Assembly (NCBI GenBank): GCA_003153435.1
Contig: PLYR01000124.1
Span: 1-48,063 of the forward strand
DNA from: Bacteroidota bacterium
Lineage (GTDB): Bacteria > Bacteroidota > Bacteroidia > Palsa-965
DNA length: 48,063 nucleotides
Direction of reading: 5' to 3'
Shown: positions 9,438 to 16,198 of the stretch, one piece after another
Layout of the letters: every line of letters starts with the position of its first letter
Numbering within the stretch: the stretch's first letter is position 1
Position numbers and translations under genes: made by a program
The notes under the pieces: generated by a model
Told to the model about the DNA's origin: nothing
Seen by the model: only the letters and a program-made list of their open reading frames with translations
Databases searched by the model: none

Positions 9438-9461
9438 TTGATAGGTAGGGTTATCTAATTA
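9435..9461. terminator. Possible bidirectional terminator hairpin, folD / small secreted protein
   Basis: TAATTGATA at 9435-9443 pairs with TATC at 9452-9455 and AATTA at 9457-9461 with one bulged T, leaving an 8-base loop. It overlaps both convergent stop codons. The stem is AT-rich, so it is only a weak candidate. Confidence 0.3.
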
Positions 9462-9664
9462 TTATAATCAAACCGGGGCCTCTTCCTCATCTTGGTCTTC
9501 CGTCTGTTATGACCAGGTCCGAAGTTTGAATTGTCGTTCCTCAATGGGGCATGATACGCTGGCGTAGAAGCAGCCGTTTTCTTTGGGGCAGCTTTAGGGG
9601 CATCCTGAGCAATAGCACTGTTCAGAAAGAAAAACATCAAGGGTAGGGCGGCTATTTTTTTCAT
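9455..9664 (-). CDS. Small basic secreted protein, function unknown
   Basis: A 69-residue protein that begins MKKIAALPL and has a signal peptide ending SAIAQ before D. Only about 47 residues remain after cleavage. They are rich in Ala, Pro, Lys and Arg (KAAPKKTAA, then NRRKTKMRKRPRFDYNN), with a high positive charge and no cysteine. The ATG at 9662-9664 was chosen over two ATGs further upstream because it begins a typical signal peptide. A TAATTTTG box lies 8 bases upstream, facing an opposite box for the outer-membrane-type gene at 9729. It could be a periplasmic nucleic-acid- or envelope-binding peptide, but nothing proves this. Confidence 0.6.
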   Translation of the reverse strand: MKKIAALPLMFFFLNSAIAQDAPKAAPKKTAASTPAYHAPLRNDNSNFGPGHNRRKTKMRKRPRFDYNN

Positions 9665-9672
9665 GATCATTT

Positions 9673-9680
9673 CAAAATTA
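9673..9680 (-). promoter_or_regulatory. Promoter -7 box (TAATTTTG) for the small secreted protein
   Basis: A full TAnnTTTG match on the minus strand, 8 bases from the chosen start codon, implying a very short leader. It faces the plus-strand box at 9701-9708. Confidence 0.4.
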
Positions 9681-9700
9681 GGCAATTTCTCAATCTTTCT

Positions 9701-9708
9701 TATTTTTG
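9701..9708 (+). promoter_or_regulatory. Promoter -7 box (TATTTTTG) for the 9729 gene
   Basis: A full TAnnTTTG match 20 bases upstream of the ATG at 9729. With the minus-strand box at 9673-9680 it makes a compact divergent promoter region of about 60 bases. No TTG at -33 spacing. Confidence 0.45.
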
Positions 9709-9728
9709 AAATAATTATCCTGTGACTT

Positions 9729-10739
9729 ATGAGGAAAGCCTTCTTTTTTGCCGGATCATTCCTTGTGGTCTTGATCAGTTCCTTGTTCTCCTCGGGAAAT
9801 CTGCTTGCCGGTAATGATCATCACAGCCATAAGCCAGGCAAGCTTTACATACTCAGGGATACAGTGATCGTAAAAAGTGATACTACCGACACTACAGCCA
9901 CCCCTAAGCACCGCACATTCACTCCAGGAGTAGGGTGGGCCAGCAACAATACCTTTATGGGAAGGAAAGATTCGGTTGATCATTATCTGATCACTCCTTC
10001 ATTTGCCTACGAAGGGAAATATGGGTTCAACGCATCGGTCACCGCATCCCACTCTTCCACACCTGCTCCGGTAACCCGGAAAGGAATAACAGGGAAGCCT
10101 GCCAAACAACCCACATTTGATGAATATGATATTGCTGCTGGTTATGATCATGACTGGAACGACCACTTCTCATCCTCCTTGCTCGAAACACATAACTTTT
10201 ATGATTCAAAGACGTTAAGACTCAAATCAACCATAGACAATGACCTTACCCTGGGTTCCAGCTATGATACCAAATATCTTACCGGGGAAGTAACCGGTGA
10301 TTGGGCCCATGGACGTAAGACTACCTATGGGCAGTCGAAAGACTATTTTTACACCTTCATCCTCTCCCATTCTTTTGCCTTCGAAGAAATCTTTCACAGC
10401 AAATGGGAGATGGATATCGAGCCTAAAGTTGATGCGGTTTACGGTACCCAGAATTTTTATAAAATCTATACGAAGGGAAAGCCTATTGATTCTACTCAGG
10501 TCAAACAAGTTGATTACGAAAAGAAACTGGCTGCCTACAACTGGCTGAACACGGAAACAAAACTGATTGTAACCTTTACGAATGATAAATGGAGTTTTGC
10601 ACCTGAATGGGATTACGAAGTGCCTATGAATACTCCCAAAGGAGCATCATCGTTACCTTTCTCCGTTTATACCATCAATCTAACCTACACTTTTACAACC
10701 AAGGATCAGAAAAAAGTAAAAGTCCCCTCACATCTGTGA
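9729..10739 (+). CDS. Secreted protein, probable outer-membrane beta-barrel, family not recognised
   Basis: A 336-residue protein with an N-terminal hydrophobic segment (FFFAGSFLVVLISSLF) and a likely cleavage after LLAG. A Thr-rich, His-containing linker (HHSHKPGK, then a DTTDTTATPKHRT stretch) precedes a body of alternating polar/aromatic strands such as YGFNASVTASHSS, DYFYTFILSHSFAF and KWSFAPEWDYEVP. A typical barrel-closing strand, YTINLTYTF, is followed by a short Lys-rich tail. This suggests an outer-membrane barrel of perhaps 10-14 strands. No substrate or named family could be assigned. It is divergent from the 69-residue secreted protein, and a strong hairpin overlaps its stop codon. 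Confidence 0.6.
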   Translation: MRKAFFFAGSFLVVLISSLFSSGNLLAGNDHHSHKPGKLYILRDTVIVKSDTTDTTATPKHRTFTPGVGWASNNTFMGRKDSVDHYLITPSFAYEGKYGFNASVTASHSSTPAPVTRKGITGKPAKQPTFDEYDIAAGYDHDWNDHFSSSLLETHNFYDSKTLRLKSTIDNDLTLGSSYDTKYLTGEVTGDWAHGRKTTYGQSKDYFYTFILSHSFAFEEIFHSKWEMDIEPKVDAVYGTQNFYKIYTKGKPIDSTQVKQVDYEKKLAAYNWLNTETKLIVTFTNDKWSFAPEWDYEVPMNTPKGASSLPFSVYTINLTYTFTTKDQKKVKVPSHL

Positions 10740-10748
10740 GAGGACTTT
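10719..10748. terminator. Strong hairpin terminator between convergent genes
   Basis: AAAGTCC at 10719-10725 pairs with GGACTTT at 10742-10748, and CTCAC at 10727-10731 with GTGAG at 10736-10740, with one C/A mismatch and an ATCT loop. The TGA stop of the 9729 gene lies inside the stem. A T-run at about 10758-10763 follows on the plus strand. It lies between convergent genes and could act in both directions. Confidence 0.7.
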
Positions 10749-10771
10749 ACCAACGATCTTTTTTAAAAGAA

Positions 10772-11716
10772 TCAGAGTTTATTCTTTCCGGTATCACTTA
10801 ACCGGGTCATGCCGATCAACTGGTTCATTGATTTCTGCATTCCATCGGCTGATCCGTCCAGGAAAATGACATTGCCTTTTCCATTTTCGGAGAAATGCTT
10901 GATGGCTTCTGTCCACATTGAGAACATGATCATCGAAGCATCCAGATTGGCATTCTGCATTTCCTTTGCTGCAACTGACATCCCTTTGGCCACTTCTTCA
11001 CGGAATAGAGCAACCCCCTGACCACGCATCTGTGCAGCTTCCCGCTCGGCATTGGCTGCAATCTTGATGGCATTTCCTTCTGCTTCTGCAGCTTTTGTCT
11101 TTGTGATTAAAAGAGCTTGCCCTTCGTTTTCAGCGGCAGCTTTCAGGTTATTGGAAGCCACGACCTGGCTCATAGACTTCATAATGACTTCGTCAAAAGT
11201 GATATCATTCAGCTGCAGATCCTGCAGGTGATAACCCCATGTTTCGAGGGTTTTGTCGATTTGTTCTTTTACATATTCCACAATATCCCGGCGAAGGGTA
11301 AGCACTTCTGCCTGCTTTCGTGTGGCCACAAAGGAACGGATACTGCCTTCAACGGTTCTGATTAGAGCCTGCATCAGGTCTTTTTCTCCCACAAATTTAA
11401 AAGCCACATTTTTCATAGTTTCCTCATTCTGGTTCAATACCGAATAAAGGAGCATGGCTTTGAAATAAACATTGGCCTGATCAATGGTTGTAGCCTGGAA
11501 CTCCAGTTCTACCGATCGGTTCTGAATAGAAATCTTCTTGTAGATGGCCTCAATAAAAGGGATCTTAAAATTCAAACCGGGTAGCATGACCCGGCGGAAT
11601 TTACCGAATACCGTAATGACTGCAATAGTACCCTGCTGAACAGTCACAAACGATTTAATGATGACTAGTGCCGCAAGAAACAAAACAATTAGAGGGAAAA
11701 TTTTGGCTGGATCCAT
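10772..11716 (-). CDS. SPFH/Band 7 domain membrane protein (stomatin/HflC-like)
   Basis: A 314-residue membrane-anchored scaffold protein. One N-terminal helix (IFPLIVLFLAALVIIKSF) is followed by the SPFH domain (VQQGTIAVITVFGKFRRVM, LPGLNFKIPFIEAIYKKIS) and an Ala/Glu-rich coiled coil (KAAAENEGQALLITKTKAAE) that mediates oligomerisation in this superfamily. The C-terminal tail contains SMWTEAIKHFSENGKGNVIF. Such proteins form membrane microdomains or regulate FtsH-type proteases; which of these applies cannot be told. It appears to be a single-gene unit and converges with the barrel-like gene. Confidence 0.85.
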   Translation of the reverse strand: MDPAKIFPLIVLFLAALVIIKSFVTVQQGTIAVITVFGKFRRVMLPGLNFKIPFIEAIYKKISIQNRSVELEFQATTIDQANVYFKAMLLYSVLNQNEETMKNVAFKFVGEKDLMQALIRTVEGSIRSFVATRKQAEVLTLRRDIVEYVKEQIDKTLETWGYHLQDLQLNDITFDEVIMKSMSQVVASNNLKAAAENEGQALLITKTKAAEAEGNAIKIAANAEREAAQMRGQGVALFREEVAKGMSVAAKEMQNANLDASMIMFSMWTEAIKHFSENGKGNVIFLDGSADGMQKSMNQLIGMTRLSDTGKNKL

Positions 11717-11844
11717 AGAAAAATGGTTTTGATTTGCGTCGAAGATACTAAGAAAGGCACATCCCTCGTAAACTAACGTAAAACATAACAGTGAAGGGCA
11801 GGCGACATAAATTCAATTAAAATCCAATTTTAAAAGAAATTCAC

Positions 11845-11852
11845 TAAATTTG
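11845..11852 (+). promoter_or_regulatory. Promoter -7 box (TAAATTTG) for tRNA-Arg
   Basis: A full TAnnTTTG match ending 11 bases before the first base of the mature tRNA, the spacing expected for transcription starting just upstream of a tRNA. No -33 TTG at standard spacing. Confidence 0.55.
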
Positions 11853-11863
11853 TCGCTTATAAA

Positions 11864-11940
11864 GGTTACGTAGCTCAACTGGATAGAGCATCTCACTACG
11901 GATGAGAAGGTTAGGGGTTCGACTCCCTTCGTGACCACCA
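11864..11940 (+). tRNA. tRNA-Arg (anticodon ACG)
   Basis: A full cloverleaf of 77 nt including an encoded CCA. The acceptor stem GGTTACG pairs with CGTGACC with one G-U. The D arm is GCTC/GAGC. The anticodon stem TCTCA/TGAGA encloses the loop CTACGGA, giving anticodon ACG. The T stem is AGGGG/CCCTT around TTCGACT. A34 is expected to be edited to inosine by TadA so the tRNA can read CGU, CGC and CGA (family knowledge). A -7 box lies directly upstream and a long hairpin starts at its 3' end. Confidence 0.97.
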
Positions 11941-11997
11941 TGAAGCAGAAAACCCCTGAATTGATCTTCGATCTGATTCAGGGGTTTTCGCTTCATG
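11939..11997 (+). terminator. Long hairpin terminator after tRNA-Arg
   Basis: AAAACCCCTGAAT at 11949-11961 pairs perfectly with ATTCAGGGGTTTT at 11976-11988. The outer arms CATGAAGC (11939-11946) and GCTTCATG (11990-11997) extend the stem, and an inner GATC-TTC-GATC closes the tip. The 3' arm supplies TTTT. It is stable and starts within the CCA end of the tRNA, so it probably also marks the 3' processing boundary. Confidence 0.8.
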
Positions 11998-12147
11998 GTA
12001 GGCCCTGAAGTTAATGAGCGGAGAGAGTTCTACTTTAGGATCACTGATACAGAGCGTGAATGAGAGCGATCATTCTCTTTTTTTAATTCTTCATTCTCAT
12101 TCTCATTCTCATTCTCGCTCTCATCCCCATTCTCATTCTGTCCTTCC
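11998..12147. other. Gene-free stretch between tRNA terminator and FkbM gene
   Basis: No open reading frame is supported here. It holds a small hairpin: GAATGA at 12058-12063 pairs with TCATTC at 12070-12075, followed by a T-run at 12078-12084, a weak intrinsic-terminator pattern. The hexamer repeat at 12092-12139 follows. GAATGAGAGCGA at 12058-12069 is also nearly complementary (11 of 12) to bases at 12115-12126 inside the repeat, so an alternative longer fold is possible. Confidence 0.5.
12092..12139 (+). repeat. Hexanucleotide tandem repeat (CATTCT), eight units
   Basis: Eight consecutive 6-base units. Units 1-4, 7 and 8 are exact CATTCT; unit 5 is CGCTCT and unit 6 is CATCCC. The array lies 8 bases past the stop codon of the minus-strand FkbM gene and would be read as AGAATG repeats in its 3' untranslated region. 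A hexamer cannot shift a reading frame, so any length change would affect RNA structure or spacing rather than switch a gene on or off. Confidence 0.9.
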
Positions 12148-13113
12148 TCAGATCCTTGGCTCGAACACCTGAGCAATCAAGGAGTCCATATTCGAAAACG
12201 ATAAGTAGATATGGGTAGATTTCTTCGTTGAGAAAAGGTAATTCATTCCATCCGGATTATATTCTAACTGATCAAGTCTTATCAAAGCCTTCTCGTTGAT
12301 CAGATAAAAATAATAGCCGTTTTCCTTCATGATCCGCTCTATCTCCAGATAATAATTGTTTTCAAAATGCCCTTTGATGCCTTCTGCCTCTGGAAAGAGA
12401 ATCTCCATGATAATAAGCGGTTTGTCACTTTTTAGTAAATTTTTCATTCCCTTCAAAGCTTCTACTTCATGGAACTCGCAGTCGATTTTGATAAGATCAA
12501 TCCTTGGTATTTTTTCTGTTGATTTGAATTTGTCAAGAGTAAGAGAAGGCACTTCAATCTCGTCAGTAGCAGTTATCCAGCCTTTTTTAGTCGAACCTGC
12601 CAATGCAATTTCCTGACCCGTTGGCATATAAAATTTAATTGGGGTTTCAGAATCGCCCACAGCGGCGTTGATGAGCCGGGTGTTTTTTAATTTATTTAGA
12701 TCACAGTTTTTGGCAAGTCTTTTATAGATGGAAGGAACCGGTTCAAATGCATAAATCGTTGCTTTGCTGTTTGCAGAAGCCCCAATAAGTGTATAATAGC
12801 CCACATTTGCCCCAATATCCATGACGACGGAAGACTTCTGAGCGAGGTAATAAAACAGCTTTATAGAGGGTCCTTCATAACCTTCATAACCTTTCCAGTA
12901 CACCAGTGTGGAAAGATAATCATCTCCCCTTGAGTAAATTTTAACGCTTTTTTCGTTGGGCAAATGAAAGCTGATAACGCCATAAACAGGCCAGTGAAGA
13001 GAAAAGAATGCAAAGACCCGATTGCTGAAATGGTATAAACCCTTTACCAGGTATCTAACCGGGCCATTGAACAGAATTGAACCCCGCAGAAACTTGAGTA
13101 TTTGTTTGATCAT
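12148..13113 (-). CDS. FkbM family SAM-dependent methyltransferase
   Basis: A 321-residue methyltransferase of the FkbM family, which commonly O-methylates sugars or other hydroxyls in surface glycans and secondary metabolites. The SAM-binding motif VVMDIGANVGYYTLIG lies at about 96-111, followed by the acidic loop IYAFEPVPS and the motif LIKIDCEFHEVEALKGM that defines the family. The N-terminal 60 residues are basic and hydrophobic and may associate with the membrane. It stands alone between the hexamer repeat and a DUF962 gene. A role in decorating the glycan made by the cluster at 25577-32323 is possible but speculative. Confidence 0.85.
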   Translation of the reverse strand: MIKQILKFLRGSILFNGPVRYLVKGLYHFSNRVFAFFSLHWPVYGVISFHLPNEKSVKIYSRGDDYLSTLVYWKGYEGYEGPSIKLFYYLAQKSSVVMDIGANVGYYTLIGASANSKATIYAFEPVPSIYKRLAKNCDLNKLKNTRLINAAVGDSETPIKFYMPTGQEIALAGSTKKGWITATDEIEVPSLTLDKFKSTEKIPRIDLIKIDCEFHEVEALKGMKNLLKSDKPLIIMEILFPEAEGIKGHFENNYYLEIERIMKENGYYFYLINEKALIRLDQLEYNPDGMNYLFSTKKSTHIYLSFSNMDSLIAQVFEPRI

Positions 13114-13270
13114 GACCGCTCAATCTAAATGGGAAATAAAGCAAACCGAATAAGCCATTGGAGATAGGTTTGTTGCTGGCCAGATACTAAATTACTGAAA
13201 AATGATAGGCAAGCCCTAGGTTCTCATAACACTGGAAGATTTAAGCATGAATTCGAGCTTGAAATGCAGT

Positions 13271-13588
13271 CTAAAATGGAATCCTGCCAATGAAAATATC
13301 CTTCATCATGGTGAAATCACCTGCAAAGCTATAGAGGGGATAACGAAAGGTAGCGGGTTTGTTTTTTTCGAAAAAGAAATGTCCGATAAATCCTGCTCCA
13401 TAACCCATAAGGAGAGAATACAAGAGATTCCAATAGGCTGCACCGGAAAACAAGACATAAAACATCCAGATCACTGCACATAAGAGCCCGATAAAATGGA
13501 GCCTCCTGGATACCTTGTCCTGGTGTTGTTCCAGATAGAAAGGATAGAATTCCCGAAATGAATTGAATTTTCTCATGAGGCCTTCCAT
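13271..13588 (-). CDS. DUF962 (Mpo1-like) membrane protein
   Basis: A 105-residue protein with the DUF962 pattern: FYPFYLEQHQDKVSRRLHF near the start, two hydrophobic segments, and the hallmark GHFFFEKNKPATFRYPLYS near residue 70-90, ending in FTMMKDIFIGRIPF. Yeast Mpo1 of this family is an Fe-dependent dioxygenase acting on 2-hydroxy fatty acids in phytosphingosine breakdown, with conserved histidines; H19, H31 and H69 here would be candidates. Bacterial members are uncharacterised. The start could also be the internal ATG at 13574-13576 (MRKFNSF). A link to sphingolipids would fit this phylum, which often makes them. Confidence 0.8.
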   Translation of the reverse strand: MEGLMRKFNSFREFYPFYLEQHQDKVSRRLHFIGLLCAVIWMFYVLFSGAAYWNLLYSLLMGYGAGFIGHFFFEKNKPATFRYPLYSFAGDFTMMKDIFIGRIPF

Positions 13589-13614
13589 TGGGGTAAACCG
13601 ACAGGTAAAAGTAG

Positions 13615-13622
13615 TAATTTTG
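13615..13622 (+). promoter_or_regulatory. Promoter -7 box (TAATTTTG) for WG-repeat gene
   Basis: A full TAnnTTTG match ending 8 bases before the ATG at 13631, so the leader would be nearly absent. A TTG at 13588-13590 is 24 bases upstream, slightly long for the -33 element. Confidence 0.4.
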
Positions 13623-13630
13623 CCATTCAG

Positions 13631-15736
13631 ATGAGTTTCAGAATAAAAGCCCTTCTCCTATGCCTTCTTTTTCTGCATACCCTTTGGGGGCAACAGAAAA
13701 AGAAGTCTGATCTTTTGCTCGCTCCTGTCCAGCAAGCTATGCGCTACGGACTCAAGGATAAAGAAGGAAAAATCATTATCCCTGCTCGTTTTGAAGAGCT
13801 GATCCCTTCTGCTTCCAAAATTCACAGAGCCCGTGAAAAAGGGAAATGGGGTTTTGTGGATGCTGCAGGAAGCTGGTTAGTTAAACCTTTCCTTGAAGAA
13901 GAAGGAGAGATGATTGGAGGTTGTGCCGTGGGCGCTCTCATCGACTCTGCCAATAAATTCCCCCAGTCTCAGGCATTTCATTATTATAACCATCCTGCAT
14001 CGTCGCTCATCTATGGGATCATTGACAAAAATGGAAACTGGAAATTAAAACCGGCCTACAAACGTTTGATTCTCTGCGAGAAAAACCTCGTGTTGTTCTC
14101 GGAAAATAATCTTTGGGGGGTGATGAAAACAGATGGGACCATTCTGACTCCTGCCAAATACTCCGTGATCTTTCCGTATAGGCAAGGTTCAGCTGTGATG
14201 GTGCAGAGAGATAAAAATGAAATTGGAATCCTGGAGATATACATGGGAGGGCCTGGGGTGATTACCGGAGGGAAGTGGGGAGTACTTGGAACGGATGGGA
14301 AAGAACTCATTCCCCCAAAGTATGCTTACATCTCTAAACTTAGTGATGCGTTGGCTACTTTCAATGAAGGTGGATCTTGGGATATGGAAAGAAGATATGA
14401 TGAAACGAAAGCATTGCATTATGGAAAATGGGGATGTATAGATGCAGTAGGACAAGTGGTTCTTCCTGCCACTTTCGATTCCATGGATGATTTTGAAGAC
14501 GGAACCACAAAAGTTTCTTCCGGGGATTCTACGTATTATATCAATCATTCCGGGAAAAGAATCCCTGCTCCCCCGAAAAAAGGAGAAGAAGACGATTATA
14601 CTCCCAGTGAAATCTATTGCGAACCTGCCGCCTGGGGCTTTATTGATACGATCGGAAAGATGATCATACCTCCTGCCTATGGAAATGCAAGGCCATTTAA
14701 GGAAGGATTTGCTGCCGTTTCCCGTTTAGGCCCTTGTGCGGTTCCTTTGAAACCCAGTGAAACAAGAAAGCGCCTTAATGACTACCCCAATGAGGAGTTT
14801 ATCCATGGGGAGTTTATCCCACCGGCGGCAGATACCTCAGACGCCGATGAGTACTGGAGCTTTATCAATCCACAAGGAAAACTTCTGGTTGACTACCAGT
14901 TCTCCGAGGTGGGTGATTTTTCGGAAGGGCTGGCCGCCGTGTGTCAGGAAGGCGCCTGGGGATTCATAGACCATGAAGGCAATTGGGTCATTAAGCCTAA
15001 ATATGATATGGATACCCAGCATGAGTATCATTTTAAGGATGGACTCGCATTGATACGATTCAAAGGTTTATGGGGATTTATTGATAAAACAGGCAAACAA
15101 GTGGTACCTGCCGTTTATGACATGGCTCAAGAATTCAGCGAGGGGCTGGCAGCGGTGCAAGTAAAGGGTAAGTGGGGCTTTGTTGACAAGACCGGTCATT
15201 TCATCATCAAACCCCAATTCAGCTATGTAGGAGGTTTTAGTGAGGGACTTAGTCTTGCCCGTCTGCGCCTGCCTGACTACCGGGTGGAAGATTGCGGATC
15301 GGATTGTAAGTATGGCTATATAGATACGAAAGGGAACTGGATAGTGGCGCCGGCCTATACATACGCAAAGGATTTTAGCAATGGACTTGCCGCAGTCAGT
15401 GAGTTTAAAGATGGAGAAAATGTATATGGTTTTGTGAATACTTCCGGTTCCCTGGTTATTCCGCTTCAGTATGGAAACGCCTGGAGCTTTAAGAATGGAT
15501 TGGCCTATGTTTCCAAAAGTGGAGTAGGAGTTTATATCGACAAGGCCGGAAGGGTGGTCCTCACCACCAAACAGAATGGATATGACGAACCCAAGGAGGC
15601 ATTATTTTTCGGAGGGCTTGCTGTTTCCGCCGGACCCGGGGGCTTATTCGGGTTCAGGAATATGAAAAGAAAATGGGTTATTGAGCCTGTTTACCAGCAG
15701 GTAAATCATTATTCTAATGTTTATAAAAATGACTGA
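13631..15736 (+). CDS. Secreted WG-repeat protein
   Basis: A 701-residue exported protein with a signal peptide (LLLCLLFLHTLWGQ). The mature part is a chain of about a dozen WG-type repeats of some 40-60 residues, each with a core like KWGFVDKTGHFIIKPQF. Examples are KWGFVDAAGSW, LWGVMKTDGTIL, KWGVLGTDGKEL, AWGFIDTIGKMI, AWGFIDHEGNWV and LWGFIDKTGKQV; the final ones vary to YGYIDTKGN and YGFVNTSG. Repeat spacing widens in the middle. WG repeats probably form a propeller or other beta-rich binding surface, but the role is unknown. The last 8 bases overlap the next gene (ATGACTGA), so the two are probably translated together. Confidence 0.88.
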   Translation: MSFRIKALLLCLLFLHTLWGQQKKKSDLLLAPVQQAMRYGLKDKEGKIIIPARFEELIPSASKIHRAREKGKWGFVDAAGSWLVKPFLEEEGEMIGGCAVGALIDSANKFPQSQAFHYYNHPASSLIYGIIDKNGNWKLKPAYKRLILCEKNLVLFSENNLWGVMKTDGTILTPAKYSVIFPYRQGSAVMVQRDKNEIGILEIYMGGPGVITGGKWGVLGTDGKELIPPKYAYISKLSDALATFNEGGSWDMERRYDETKALHYGKWGCIDAVGQVVLPATFDSMDDFEDGTTKVSSGDSTYYINHSGKRIPAPPKKGEEDDYTPSEIYCEPAAWGFIDTIGKMIIPPAYGNARPFKEGFAAVSRLGPCAVPLKPSETRKRLNDYPNEEFIHGEFIPPAADTSDADEYWSFINPQGKLLVDYQFSEVGDFSEGLAAVCQEGAWGFIDHEGNWVIKPKYDMDTQHEYHFKDGLALIRFKGLWGFIDKTGKQVVPAVYDMAQEFSEGLAAVQVKGKWGFVDKTGHFIIKPQFSYVGGFSEGLSLARLRLPDYRVEDCGSDCKYGYIDTKGNWIVAPAYTYAKDFSNGLAAVSEFKDGENVYGFVNTSGSLVIPLQYGNAWSFKNGLAYVSKSGVGVYIDKAGRVVLTTKQNGYDEPKEALFFGGLAVSAGPGGLFGFRNMKRKWVIEPVYQQVNHYSNVYKND

Positions 15737-16142
15737 ACAATCGCATTCACTCCGGATAAGAAGAAGTTATATAACGATCCTGATTTTCTTAGTCCTCTTC
15801 CTCGTTTCGGCTTTTGGACTCATCAGCACCATTCAGGCCAGGGGAGCGGTGGGCATCGTCTTTATGCTTGCGGTTGCCACTCTGGCCTTCTTCTTTCTTA
15901 CCCTGCTTTGTTTTTTCTCGCCTTACCTTAGGGTAGATGATGACCGTATCATCATACATCATGACCTGCTAAGAAAAGACGTGCTCTTTTTTTATGATTT
16001 GAACCGCATCGAATTCGAAGCAGGTCAGTCGATCTCATTATACCATCTCAACGGTCTCACCCGGGTATCGTTTCGTAAATTCAATGCCATTGACAGGGCG
16101 AAAGTACTCGCTTTCTTTAAAAAGCTTGAATTGGAGAAATAA
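15729..16142 (+). CDS. Two-helix membrane protein with PH-like cytoplasmic domain
   Basis: A 137-residue protein starting at MTEQSHS. Two close hydrophobic helices (ITILIFLVLFLVSAFGLIST and IVFMLAVATLAFFFLTLLCF) are followed by a soluble beta-rich part with LRVDDDRIIIHHDLLRKDV and a Leu/Glu-rich C-terminal helix. This matches the general layout of small bacterial PH-like membrane proteins, though no exact family was recognised. The ATG at 15729 was preferred to one 12 bases upstream because it forms an ATGACTGA overlap with the stop of the WG-repeat gene. The overlap suggests a joint function; no activity can be named. Confidence 0.65.
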   Translation: MTEQSHSLRIRRSYITILIFLVLFLVSAFGLISTIQARGAVGIVFMLAVATLAFFFLTLLCFFSPYLRVDDDRIIIHHDLLRKDVLFFYDLNRIEFEAGQSISLYHLNGLTRVSFRKFNAIDRAKVLAFFKKLELEK

Positions 16143-16198
16143 TGCGTTTTCAACCATAAATGCCTTAAATTCGTGTCCTAAATATTGAAGAACTAACC

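Noticed and set aside
12092-12139. Possible CRISPR array
   Set aside because: The units are contiguous hexamers without spacers; this is a simple tandem repeat.
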